A DNA stretch of 64,000 bases, taken from assembly GCA_964036665.1 (NCBI GenBank), contig OZ038531.1:22092591-22156590 (forward strand). The letters are read 5' to 3'. A program made the translations under genes and the position numbers. Positions within the stretch are counted from its first letter, which is position 1. Every line of letters starts with the position of its first letter. This DNA comes from Gordius sp. MW1 (Eukaryota; Nematomorpha; Gordioida; Gordea; Gordiidae). Shown one piece after another: positions 31,254 to 41,804 of this stretch. A model generated the notes under the pieces. That model had not been told where the DNA came from. It saw nothing but the letters and a program-made list of their open reading frames with translations, and searched no databases.

Positions 31254-32325
31254 TAGAGAACTGCAAAGTCACTTTTTTTCAACCCGAACCCGACCCGAAT
31301 TCTTTTTTAAATTTTTAACCCGGACCCGACCCGAAAGCATTTTAAATTTTCCAACCCGAAACCGACCCGACCCAAAGGCATTTTAAAATTTTCAACTCGA
31401 ACCCGACCCGACCCGAAAGAATTTTAAAATTTTTAACCAGAACCCGGCCCGACCCGAAAGCATCTAAATTTTTTTAACCGAATCCATCCTGATCGCGTTT
31501 CAAATTTTGGTATCCAACGCAAGATGAAGCAAAATTGGTGTGTGCATGGGCGTAGCCACGGGGTGGTATATACGGGCGGCTGCCCCCCTCTAAATCCAAA
31601 AATTCTTATTATCAAAATATGGCTAAAATTTAAAAAATGGTTATTTTGCCCTTCTCTTAATAATTATTGCCGCCTCTGAGATTTTAATCCTGGCTATGCC
31701 CATGAGGGTGTTTAAAATTTAATCGACAATTTAAAGTGCGATTTATGAAACTAATAACCACAACTTTTTAATTATTTAAATTTATTTGAATGATTTATTT
31801 TAGAAATATATAAATATGATTTCATCTACAAATCGGGTCACATTTAATTTAAATATAGAATTTTGCAAATAAATTTAATAAATTTAAACCTACTTTTATT
31901 TGTTGTATGAATATATATATATGTAGTATAAATTAAAACTACCATTACACACTATTTAAATACAATAAAAATAATATTTTGTTGATTTATTTTACCTTTA
32001 CAAGCCAAATTTAAATTTGCGTCCAAATTAAAACAATCAGATTAAAAAAACAAAAGGAATATAATTAACTGAATGAAGGAACCTTAATTATACGTTTCGA
32101 TATTAATTAAAAAATATTACACATATTGCATTAATTTAAAAAGATATTTCCCCTGTATTTTGCAATGCAAGATTCCTAACCTTTGACCCGAAACTTTAAG
32201 CCCAACCCGACCCGAAAGCTTTCTAAAATTTACAACCCGACCCGACCCAAAAAACATTTCTAAATTTTCAACCCAACCCGACCCGAGGGCCGGGTCAGGT
32301 TTCGGGTCACCCGTGCAGTTCTCTA
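31254..32325. mobile_element. Non-autonomous hAT with ACCCGACCCGA subterminal repeats
   Basis: Ends TAGAGAACTGCAAAGTCAC and, inverted, TAGAGAACTGCACGGGTGAC, each followed by many AACCCGACCCGA words. Flanks ATATGTGA / ATATGGGG match at 6 of 8 bases, suggesting a worn 8-bp duplication. No transposase frame. It carries a nested CATGGGCGTAGCC MITE at 31545-31704. Confidence 0.8.
31545..31704. mobile_element. MITE of the CATGGGCGTAGCC family, copy 4 (nested)
   Basis: Starts CATGGGCGTAGCCACGGGG and ends CTGGCTATGCCCATG, in inverted orientation to copies 1-3 (GCCCCCCTCTAAATCC precedes GCTAAAATTTAAAAAATGG). Inserted into the hAT at 31254, so it is the younger of the two. Confidence 0.83.
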
Positions 32326-32451
32326 ATATGGGGGAAGAAATAACAAACACGTACAAGCGCGTGGGGGGGGGGGTAGGAAAAGTAACACACACGTAAGGGA
32401 AATTAAATGTAGGGAAAGGAGGTATACCACAGTATACCACAAGGTCACAGC

Positions 32452-32904
32452 CATAGACTACATAGCCTGCTCATCACGGTATAAAATGTGTGTGTTTTTT
32501 TCCGCCATTTTGATGAACAATACCGTCCTATATCACATAATGGCGTTTTGCGCTCTGCCGTTTTTTTCGAACAGGAGAGGTAAAGAAAAAAGGTTTTGAT
32601 TCCATAAATAAGTAAGATATTACTAAATATATGATATTTTTAAAAAATTTTAATAACATTACAGTTTTTACATTATTTATGAAATGTGTCAATAATAAAT
32701 TTTTTAAAAATATCATATCTTAAGTAATATCTTACTTTTATGGAATCAAAACCTTTTTTCTTTACCTCCCCTGTTCGAAAAAAACGGCACAGCGCAAAAC
32801 GCCATTATGTGATATAGGACGGTATTGTTCATCAAAATGGAGGCAAATTTCACACACAATTTGCCATATGGAATATATGACATGAGCAGTCTATGTAGTC
32901 TATG
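32452..32904. mobile_element. Almost fully palindromic hAT-type MITE, 453 bp
   Basis: Ends CATAGACTACATAG and, inverted, CATAGACTACATAGACTGCTC. Flanked by a perfect 8-bp duplication GTCACAGC (32444-32451 and 32905-32912). The arms pair along almost the whole length, including GATATAGGACGGTATTGTTC and AAACCTTTTTTCTTTACC, leaving a loop of ~50 bp. Transcripts would form a ~200-bp hairpin. Confidence 0.92.
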
Positions 32905-33087
32905 GTCACAGCATCTGAGCACAAGCGGGACTATTTCATATGTTTGCAGGCCAAAACTAGACAAAATAAAATGTTGCTTAATAATAAAAATGTAACTATA
33001 GCATTATATATTGTATACATTAAAGTATAATGGATAAGGTTCTAAAAGTTTAAAAATGTGTATAATTATGGTTCTACTATATTACAA

Positions 33088-34646
33088 TAGAGATCTGCAC
33101 GGGCCGGCCCGGCCGGCGGACGGGCCTAAAAGCCCATCTCGCGGGCGGGTACGGACGGGCCTAAAAGCCCATCTCGCGGGCGTGTATGGACGGGCTTGTA
33201 TCATAAAAATTTTAACGGGCCGGGCCCGGGCGGGTTTAACAAATAGAACGGGCTCGGGCGGGCCTGAGATTTTCGGGTCTGACGTTTTATAAACGGGCTT
33301 GAACGAGCCAGAGATTATATAACCGGTCATGGGTTACATAGGTTCTTAATGGTAACACAAATATTTAAATGTATGATTTTTATTAAGTATACCCAAGAAA
33401 AACTATTACAAGCGACGGAAATGAGAATGATACGCTGGAGCTTGGGATACACAAAGTTGGACCATATGACGAATGAAAGTCTTAGAGAGAAAATGGGTAT
33501 TCAGTCAATAGCCGACTATATTAACGAAAATCGGCTAAGATGGTATGGGCATATCTTGAGAAGAAATGCGAGTGACGTCAATCGAATAGTACTAGACATG
33601 GAAGTGCCGGGAAAAAGAGGAAGAGGTCGACCTCGTGGTACCTGGAAAGGGCAAGTGGACAAAGTTATGCTCAATAAGAAGATCGATCCCAATATAGCTC
33701 TAACACGAGCTAGATGGAAGAAACTGATAAAAAACCCCACGAATGTGGGACCTACGAATTGATAAAGAAGAGGAGATATAGATTCTCAATTGTTCTATTT
33801 TTTTAACCTCTAATTTTTGTATATCCTGTACCTGTAGCATTCATTCCTTTTTCAAGCGCCAAATTTGACACTAAATTATTTTTATTCAATTTGCTTTAGA
33901 TTTTCGTTTACATAATTTAAGAATATCCTTCGTATATTCTTTTATAAGTAAGTTCAAATACTTAGTTACATACAATTCACCAAAATTAAAATTTTTGTTT
34001 ATAATATTATCACAAATTTTACTTGTATGATTATTAGGGCCATATAATTTAATAAATATTTTTGTATTAATCTAAACTTAGGTATATTAACTGATATAAA
34101 TTAATCAAAAAATGTAAACTTCTAATTGAAAGTTTAATATTCTCATGTTGTAAAGTATTTTAATTTAATGGGAATATTCTAACTTCTTGTGTATTAACTT
34201 AAATTAATCAAATAAAAGTATTTTTGAAAGTGAAATATTCTCATGTAATTTTTTCAAGTAATTTAATAGTAGTAATATATAGAAATTTTTTAGGTGTATT
34301 AACTGCAAAAATAATTGATGATTTTTTATTTTTACATTATTATTATTGATGTTTTTTTATGAATATGTCAAAAAATAATATAAAATTTTGTGAAATTTTT
34401 AATGAGGCCGGGCGCGGAGTTCTTTAAAAAATTTTGAATAGGTTTTGGCGGGACTGAGGTTTTTCTAAACCGGTACGAACTGGCCTAAAAAATTTACGGA
34501 CGGGCTAGAACAGGCCAGATAAATTTACGGCCAGGCTTGGACAGGCCTGAAGTGTTAAAAAAATTACTGGCGGGCTTGGGCCTTACAGTTTTGAAAACGG
34601 GTACGGGCGGGCCGACCTTCTAAAAACGGCACTTTGCAGATCTCTA
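33088..34646. mobile_element. hAT element with GGGCCGGCCC subterminal repeats
   Basis: Ends TAGAGATCTGCACGGGCCGG and, inverted, TAGAGATCTGCAAAGTGCC. Both subterminal regions are filled with ACGGGCCTAAAA and GGGCGGG words. The left flank TATTACAA resembles TATTATAT found beyond the mariner-like element that abuts the right end, consistent with an 8-bp duplication later split. No hAT transposase remains; the interior has a LINE fragment. Confidence 0.82.
33392..33780 (+). pseudogene. RTE-like LINE 3'-end fragment inside the hAT
   Basis: Encodes QATEMRMIRWSLGYTKLDHM, RLRWYGHILRRNASDVNRIV and EVPGKRGRGRPRGTWKGQVD, the post-RT C terminus of the same LINE family as 50850-53905. Ends with the family's AATTGATAAAGAAG tail. 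Strongly 5'-truncated, as usual for LINE insertion. The surviving frame is open for about 115 codons. Confidence 0.85.
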
Positions 34647-34648
34647 TA

Positions 34649-36598
34649 CAGTCAAAATCGCTTAAGTGAGAATCGCTGGGCCTTGAATTTTGAAAAAATT
34701 CTCACTTAAGCGATTTTAGCACTTATCCGATTATTTTAATTGTTCATTTAATTTTTAAAATCTTTTCAACTCGTAATATTTTTATCAAAATAGAGGTTAC
34801 AAAAATTACTTTTTTTGATATATACAACATATATATAAGTTATTAGAGGAAATTTAAAATTTTGAGCAAACTTAATTTCACGCACTTTATGGTGTTAAAC
34901 AGAATCAGCTGACACTTGATACATACATTAAAAATATAAATAAACAATATATAAGTAATATATATAGGCCAATATTAATGAACAAACAGATATCATTTAA
35001 TTGTCTCTTATATCTTTCAATTCATGTTTACAAGTTGTTTAATGGAATATTTAAAACGTTAATAAGCTAAGCTGGCAATCATATAATGGTTTTAAATATT
35101 AATTAGAGCTTTGTATTAACAAATTTTTAATTATCTGAGTGCCCTCTTATACCTCTAAATTCGTGCTGTTAAATTCAATATTTAGAATAAATTGATATAG
35201 TTAGAGTATTATCTAAGCAGGTGAACTTACAATTAATTAAATAATTAAAACTTAACATTCACAAATGAATAGATATAATCCTAGTGCCATCTTATACCTC
35301 TGAATGCCTAAAGTTGTTAATTCAATATTTAGAATAAATTAATGTAGTTACAAAGTATTTTCTAAGCAGGTTAACGTATTAAATTATTATATAAAGCTTA
35401 ACATTAACAAAGGAATAGATATAATCATTTTATACCACTAGATTCATGTTTAAAAAGTTACATGAATATTTAAAACAAATTAATATAGTTATAGAGTATG
35501 ATCTAAGCAGGTGAACATGTGAACATATAATATATTAAATTATTATATAAAGATTAACATTAATAAATGAATAGATCTCATTCTGGTGCCATCTTGTTTA
35601 AAATTTTGACTATCAAATTATCCCTCATCTGGCTTGTCATATTGTGGTAATCGCTGTCTATCTATTCATCGCCTTATGCATTGGTTGTTGTGCATTTACA
35701 CATCAATGGGGGAGCTATCACTATGGTTGTTGTGAAGTGGTGGTTTGTTGTTATTGTGGAGAAACGTGATATATAAAGGCAGAAGACAACACACACTGAT
35801 TCACTTATCCATTTTGGCCTCATTTTGTGAAACTCTCTCCCACTCATCCACTTACTTACTCTCTCCTCATTGTGTAACAAATTAAACTCGGGCATTGTGA
35901 CCGCTTAATACGTCCATAATTCCCTTTAATTGTAAATTATATATCGTTCTAATTGGGAATTTATGTTAGTATAGATGATTAGTTATTGATTTATTAATAA
36001 ATAACCATTCATAATCATTATATTATTAATTATTAGTTTTATGATTATAATGTTGATAATGGTTTTTGGAAACAATAAATAAATTGATTAGTTTAATTAT
36101 TACATCCATTACACATATATAGGTATGAGAAGAAACACAGGATTTCTCTTTCTTTCTGGGACCTGGGATGCTACTAGATAAATAAAATAAGTTTACTATT
36201 AGTTAAAATATACATATTATATGAAGATAAATGAAATAAATAAAAAAGCTAAGTAGTATAAATATCAAAAAATACCTCTATGCCTCGTGTCCATTTAAAC
36301 AGTAACATTTAGTATTTCTGGAATTTTAGTAGGGACACGTATTAAAAGATGTCTAAAGTTGTATTATAGTTGTCGTCATTTTGAACTGGATTCTTTTTTT
36401 TCATTTAACCACCTAAATTTAATGTCAAAATTAATTTAAAAATTTTTTAATCTCACCACTTATCCGATTTTAAGCATTTAACCAATTCTCACTTATAAGT
36501 AGATTTAGCGTAAATTTTAGGCAATGTGTTCAAAAAATCGCGGTTATTTATTATTCATAAATAAATTTATCCGATTCTCACTTATACAATTTCGACTG
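34649..36598. mobile_element. Tc1/mariner-like (pogo/Tigger type) non-autonomous element
   Basis: Ends CAGTCAAAATCGCTTAAGTG and, inverted, CAGTCGAAATTGTATAAGTG, with the GTGAGAATCG continuation shared. TA target duplication at 34647-34648 and 36599-36600. The CAGTC...CTTAAGTGAGA terminus is typical of Tigger/pogo elements. No transposase found in 1.95 kb; the interior is AT-rich and partly tandemly repeated. It sits exactly at the right end of the hAT at 33088. Confidence 0.85.
34975..35580 (+). repeat. Tandem repeat of ~140-150 bp units inside the mariner-like element
   Basis: About four diverged units marked by TATTTAGAATAAATTGATATAG-like, GTATTATCTAAGCAGGTGAAC-like, AACATTAACAAATGAATAGATATAAT-like and TGCCATCTTATACCTCT words. 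The last unit ends near GGTGCCATCTTG at about 35597. Confidence 0.75.
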
Positions 36599-36663
36599 TA
36601 TTATATTATACTAATATTTTTCGGTGGCCCGTCAACTCGCCGAAAACAATCTCGCCGAAAATA

Positions 36664-36758
36664 ATGTCCCCCAGCTAAAAAATGTCCCCAAATTTGTGAT
36701 TGGTTGATGGGTTAGGGTTAATAAGCTTGGGGGCCTTTTTTTAGCTGGGGACATTATG
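36664..36758. repeat. Short hairpin within the left end of the MULE-like element
   Basis: CCCCAGCTAAAAAATGTCCCC pairs with GGCCTTTTTTTAGCTGGGGAC around a ~40-base loop containing GGGTTAGGGTTA. It interrupts the left TIR relative to the right one, so it looks like a small insertion or local inverted duplication. Confidence 0.7.
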
Positions 36759-38204
36759 GGATATAGGCTAAATCCCGAAAAGGCACAATCCCGAAGCTAC
36801 AATAATGCTACTGCTACGATTTTCAAATTTCCATATGTTTTTTAATTTTAAAGTTTTATCCATAATCAAGAGCAAGATTTGGGTGCCCCTTTACAATTTA
36901 CTTATGTAAGAATCACATTTAATTAACCTCTGCACCAAGTAACATAATATAGCTTTATTTACAGATCACTGATGAGTATTAATATTTAGTGACAAGGTAT
37001 AAATTAAAGGATGCCATTAATAATAATCGTTTGGAATCAATATCTAAGGTAATTTTAACGTATTTAAAATCAGGGAATCATTAATCCTATTAGGTATACA
37101 ATAATGTTTGGGTATTATGTACTCAAGAGCTATATTTGGGTGGAACCTTTACAATTTACTAATTATATAATTAACTGATATACGTTTGTTTGCTAAATCA
37201 CTAACTATTTCTATTTTATTTTTATCTACCTCAACTAATGTTTACTTATTGATGTGCTGTTATATTGATATATAAGATGATTGATGGATGAAACTCTTAC
37301 CCCAATTTTTACATTTAATGCTTACCAAAGAGCCTAGCAAAAAAATGCCTTAAAATCTTGTTCTTGTTTTAAAAAGTCTAATTAGAAAATGTTATAGCAG
37401 GTTATGAAAATCTGGTACCTATCAATAACTTTTTTAGGAATGTGAAAAATTTTATATTTTACCAAACTTAATTTCAAGAAATATCAATAATATACTTATT
37501 GTCATATAGAAATTTAAGTTAGACCCACATTATAAAAATTTTGTTTTGGAAAATATTACATGTATATTTCTGATACCATTTTATGGAATTTGTTGAATTT
37601 ATGGTTATAAAATTGTAAATAATGAGTAATCTATCAATGAGTAAAAGATTGGTTATACTTTCATTCATTTAATCTATATATATCTAGCATAGGCTTTTAT
37701 TTGATAAAATTAAGCTCTAACAATCAACAAATAACAATATTTTAGCTTTGTTTTATAATCTAATTTTATAGTTTTAAGAGTTTATACATTATAGTAAATA
37801 TTATTAAAGCTTAGCAACTTAATACACAAAAATTCTAAATTAATGAACTCATTATACTATGTTTATTAAGTTACTTAATTATAATTTTCATTTTAATCTA
37901 CAATAAATTAAATTTGATACTCATTTTTACACAAAAATTATCATTTTTATAGTTGTATATGTTTATAGACATTACATTTAGATTTTTTCATATTATTAAA
38001 TATAACCTTATATGATGTATTTTTATTTAAAGTGTCAACACTTCCTTAAGTTTGGACGATTCTATTAATTTTTGTTTTTAAGTTTTTTTTAGCCAAATTT
38101 TCTAAATTTATAGTTTGTACCTTATTTAATATGTTCATCATAAAATTAAAAAAGCTATTTTTGTTATGAGCAAAATTAGTCATATTCAAAGAAACTTTAC
38201 CTAA

Positions 38205-38640
38205 GAGTTATCTAAATATCTCCTGCACTTTTAAGAATCTCAGTATTAATTTAAGGAATCATTGATTTAACCTATTTATATCTAGAATAGACTTTTATTT
38301 GATGTAATTAAGCTTTAACAATTAACAAATGATAATACTCTAGCTCTGTTGTATAATCTAAAGATTTGTAGGAAGAACTGATACACCCTCTCCTAAAAAA
38401 TCATAGAATGTTATAAATAAACTTACAAATAATTTGAATAAGCTATATAATATATAAGTGCTAAGAATTATAAGTTACCTTCATGTGAGATGTCAAGAGT
38501 TATCTAAATATCTCCTGCACTTTTAAGAATCTCAGTATTAATTTAAGGAATTATGATAACCTATTTATATCTAGAATAGACTTTTATTTGATGAAATTAA
38601 GCTTTAACAATTAACAAATGATAAAGTTTTCCATCTTTAA
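38205..38640 (+). repeat. Direct repeat of ~140 bp inside the MULE-like element
   Basis: AAGAGTTATCTAAATATCTC through GAATAGACTTTTATTTGATG and TTAACAATTAACAAATGATA appears at about 38205-38350 and again at about 38492-38625. A third, more diverged relative is at about 37660-37765. Spacing is ~287 bp between the first two. Confidence 0.8.
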
Positions 38641-39002
38641 TTTTGGTATAATCCAAGTCTTTATGGGTCAGAATCAAATTTTTTCTACTCGACTTTTTAA
38701 ATTCTAAAGATAATTTATAAATATTTAGATATTAAGCTTACTTATACTTTCTGTATTATCTTGATTTGTTCTCTCAACCAAATATTTATTAAAAGCTTGA
38801 TTATATGATTGCATATTTTTTACCATATGTTAATTGCCGTAAAAGTGTAGCATTAAAATTCGGGATTGTGCGCTTTCGGGATTTAGCCTAGGAACCGACA
38901 TTATTTTTCGGCGAGATTGTTTTCGGCGAGTTGATAGGGCACCATATTTTTCATATTCGCGATTATATGATAACAAAAGACATATCAGCTGTAGAATATC
39001 AC

Positions 39003-39216
39003 ATGGATGAAAAGGAGGAGGATGAGCCCACTATTCCGAGAGCTGTGATCAATAAAATACTCAAGGAGACAATACCAAACGTTAGAGTGGCTAGCGAAAC
39101 ACGTGAATTGATACTTAATTGTTGTTCTGAATTCATTCATCATATATCTACTGAAGCTTACAAAATATGTAGTCAATCTGAGAAAAAGACTATTGTACCT
39201 GAACATATAATTATTG
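39003..39216 (+). CDS. Dr1: Dr1 exon 1 (histone fold)
   Basis: MDEKEEDEPTIPRAVINKIL to KKTIVPEHIII plus one base. The GT at 39217 splits an Ala codon restored by exon 2 (H-I-I-I-A-L-E, human H-V-I-Q-A-L-E). Confidence 0.93.
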
Positions 39217-40132
39217 GTGGGTGTGTAATGCATTTGATTATGAAGTGCAAATGATTATATATTATATAAATTTGATTTAAATTTTTTTTCAATATTTTTA
39301 AATATTATTTAGCACTGGAAAATTTGGGCTTTCATTCATATTTGCCAGAAGTCAACACTGTTTTAGTGGATTGTAAAGACAAAGTAGCTAAAAGAAGAGG
39401 GAAAAGTAATCGCCTTGAAAATTTGGGCATTCCTGAAGAAGAGTTATTAAGGCAACAGGAAGAATTATTTGCAAAGGTTAAAGCTAGAATTTCATCAATT
39501 TTGTAAATTTTAAAATATATGGCAAAATTTTACATAAACACATTTTATGCAGTAATATATGATTAGTTACATAAAGATAGCAATGTTTATTATAATTAAT
39601 TCATTAGCTATATATCTTATTACCAAATTAATTTAAATTAATATATTATCTCAAACATTAGAGCAATGCTCTTTATGAGTATAATTATCTAAAAAAAATT
39701 TATTTTAATATAAAGTCTGATATTATTTAAATATTGAAGTACCATATCATGTTTAATTAATTTAAACATGGATCAATAGCCTTTTAAGTGAGTTTAATGT
39801 TATTGTTAATTGCAAAAATTAAAAAGTTGTTTAAAATTCATGCTTTGAATAATTTTAACTTCCTTATTAATCATTGCATTTATAGTGAAAACCTTTTATA
39901 TATTAATTAATTTTTTTTAACTTAAAAAATTATTTTTGTTAATTTACAATATAATGACTTATTTCAGGCTAGGATGGAACAAGCTTCTATAGAGCAAAAA
40001 CAATGGTTACATTTTCAAAATAATTCAATGTTAATGCAAAATTCAAACTCATCCAACGTGTCTCTAATTGGTATGGCATTTAATGAAAATAATATTGGTC
40101 CAAATGAAGATGAGGAATCTGATTTTGATTAA
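39003..40132 (+). CDS. Dr1: Dr1 / NC2-beta, TBP-binding transcriptional repressor, 3 exons
   Basis: Histone-fold subunit of Negative Cofactor 2. With NC2-alpha (DRAP1) it clamps TBP on promoter DNA and blocks TFIIA/TFIIB entry; in flies it favours DPE promoters. Exons 39003-39216, 39313-39476 and 39968-40132 join to 543 nt, 180 aa (human ~176). Visible: EPTIPRAVINKILKETIPNV at about 9-28, histone fold to PEHIII-ALENLGF, then RLENLGIPEEELLRQQEELF, and an acidic C terminus DEDEESDFD-like. The start is taken at MDEKEEDEP by comparison with human; an upstream in-frame ATG at 38967 would add 12 residues. Both introns are GT-AG. AATAAA at 40263-40268 is a likely poly(A) signal. Confidence 0.96.
39313..39476 (+). 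CDS. Dr1: Dr1 exon 2
   Basis: ALENLGFHSYLPEVNTVLVD, KRRGKSNRLENLGIPEEELL and QEELFAK. The 96-bp intron before it ends TTTAG. The frame runs on past the donor AAG|GTTAAA for ten codons, which would give a false C terminus if unspliced. Confidence 0.93.
39968..40132 (+). CDS. Dr1: Dr1 exon 3 (C terminus)
   Basis: ARMEQASIEQKQWLHFQNN, an Asn/Ser-rich linker and the acidic NEDEESDFD tail, then TAA. Acceptor TTTCAG. The glutamine/alanine-rich tail of vertebrate Dr1 is replaced here by Asn/Ser. Confidence 0.9.
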   Translation, partial: ARMEQASIEQKQWLHFQNNSMLMQNSNSSNVSLIGMAFNENNIGPNEDEESDFD

Positions 40133-40397
40133 CCTGAGATTTACAAAGACTTCATAATATAAAGCAGCCACAATATTTATTTTTATATCTCTTTTTTTTA
40201 TTAAAAATCACCTATTTTATTATGCAAGATTTGTTATATCTCCTTAATTTAGATATTCACCAAATAAAACAGTTTACGCAGTTAAATTTTTGAAGTACAA
40301 ATAATTTTATTGTAGTAAGATAAAAAAAAATTTAAATGCTAGATTATTTCTATTTTATTACTCAGAGCCATTCATGATACAAAAAATTTAATTTTAT

Positions 40398-40544
40398 GCA
40401 TAGCCGTAGCCAGGATTAGATTCAGATGGGGGCAATAATGATTTGGGGAGGGGCAAATGCTATTTTTTTTGTAATTTGGCCTATAATTATATTAAATTTT
40501 AAAGATTTAGAGGGGGGGCAGCTGCCACCCTTTGGCCGCCCATA
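40398..40544. mobile_element. MITE of the CATGGGCGTAGCC family, copy 5
   Basis: Starts GCATAGCCGTAGCCAGGATT, with GGGGCAATAATGATTTGGGG and AGAGGGGGGGCAGCTGCC inside. The right end is worn (TTGGCCGCCCATA). Lies 130 bp after the Dr1 poly(A) signal. Confidence 0.78.
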
Positions 40545-41492
40545 ACCCTGTAGTCAAAAAATTGGCCATAGCTATTTATTCACAAATAATTTGTTTAATT
40601 CCTTTGAGATTTTTACTGATTCCTTGTAAGCTTTTATCTAAATGCTTTAAGAGCCTTCCAAGATATCAAAAAATCAAAATACTAAACGCTTACCGAGTTC
40701 GAAGGATCATTTTTATAATTTAAAAGTCATTCATTACCTTATGCTTTCATCTTGAACTTAACTTAGTGTTTTTTTATTATTTATTGCTCTGCAATTTATG
40801 GACTCATTTTTCACGAAAATTGAAGAGTCGCACTACAATTCTAGCTAAATTTTTGCCTGCATATAAATAATTACCGCTGTTTTAATTTTATTTCTCTGAC
40901 CCCGGCCTACGGCCAAAACCTTTTTTCTGGGCCCGATAGAGCCCGGCTCCAAATCTTTGGTAATCTGTATTGCTATAATATAGATTGTTGCCGAAAAAGA
41001 AACGATTGCCCCTTATGGCGAATAAATATAAAACTAACTTTCTTATATAATAGATTGAACATTTCTGAGTTTATTAAAGTAGTAAAACAAATATATTCAC
41101 AGTTCAATTATATTATTACCAAATAGAGAACTTTAAATAAGAAATTACGTCCCCTCCCCCTCTATTAATACCTTTCGAAATTTAACTTCATAATATATAT
41201 TTATAAATATATTACATGTAGATGAATATGAAGTTAAAATTCATCTGCATGCAGATCTACAAGAGAATTTTTTAAGGCAAAAATGGACAAGCCCGTACGA
41301 AATGTAAATCGCGTAGAATTGGCATGGAGTAAGTTGACGTTAGCACAGGATCTTAAATTTTAAGACGTTGTATAGATTATAAACACATGTATAGAGTACG
41401 GGTCAGAAAGAGGAAGGTTTGGTCGCCCGAAGGTTTGTTGCTATTGGTAAAGATAATATGATAGTGTAATAAAATAGTAACCGTTATATAGT
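40545..41492. other. Intergenic stretch, no gene seen
   Basis: AT-rich with no supported reading frame or inverted-repeat pair. The frame beginning in the preceding MITE at 40532 has no recognisable content. Confidence 0.55.
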
Positions 41493-41804
41493 CATAGACT
41501 AATAAAACCATAGACTACCGAACAGCTGATAATTTTTCAGCAAATATATCAAGCGCCATTTTATGGGAAATTGCAACCAAACAATAGAATTTAGCATAAT
41601 TTATTGTTCTAATTTACTTATTTTTTTTTTAAATTAATATACTAAGCTATTAGTCTTATTTATTTTCTTCAATATTTTTTCGTGGAGAAGTGTAAATATA
41701 CCTGTTGTTACGTTTTTCCTACAATATGGCAGCTATTTTGGTGTCTGAATGATTTTAATAGTAAAAATCAGCTGTTCGGTAGTCAATGGTTTTATTAGTC
41801 TATG
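41493..41804. mobile_element. hAT-type MITE with CATAGACTAATAAAACC ends
   Basis: Ends CATAGACTAATAAAACCATA and, inverted, CATAGACTAATAAAACCATT, continuing to ACTACCGAACAGCTGAT. Flanks TATATAGT / GTTATAGT match at 6 of 8. The first bases CATAGACTA equal those of the palindromic MITE at 32452, so the two may be moved by one transposase. Confidence 0.83.

Larger units (their letters stand above)
36623..38943. mobile_element. MULE-like transposon with 9-bp target duplication, abutting Dr1
   Basis: Ends GGTGGCCCGTCAACTCGCCG and, inverted, GGTGCCCTATCAACTCGCCG. The shared sequence continues through AAAACAATCTCGCCGAAAA and CTAAATCCCGAAA. Flanked by a perfect 9-bp duplication ATATTTTTC (36614-36622 and 38944-38952); that length favours Mutator-like elements. 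No transposase is visible in 2.3 kb. The right end lies 23 bp before an in-frame ATG and 59 bp before the likely Dr1 start codon. Confidence 0.85.

Noticed and set aside
38931-39002. Longer N terminus for Dr1 starting within the MULE-like element
   Set aside because: The first codon would be TTG, and the added residues come from transposon TIR. Dr1 proteins begin a few residues before the TIPRA motif.
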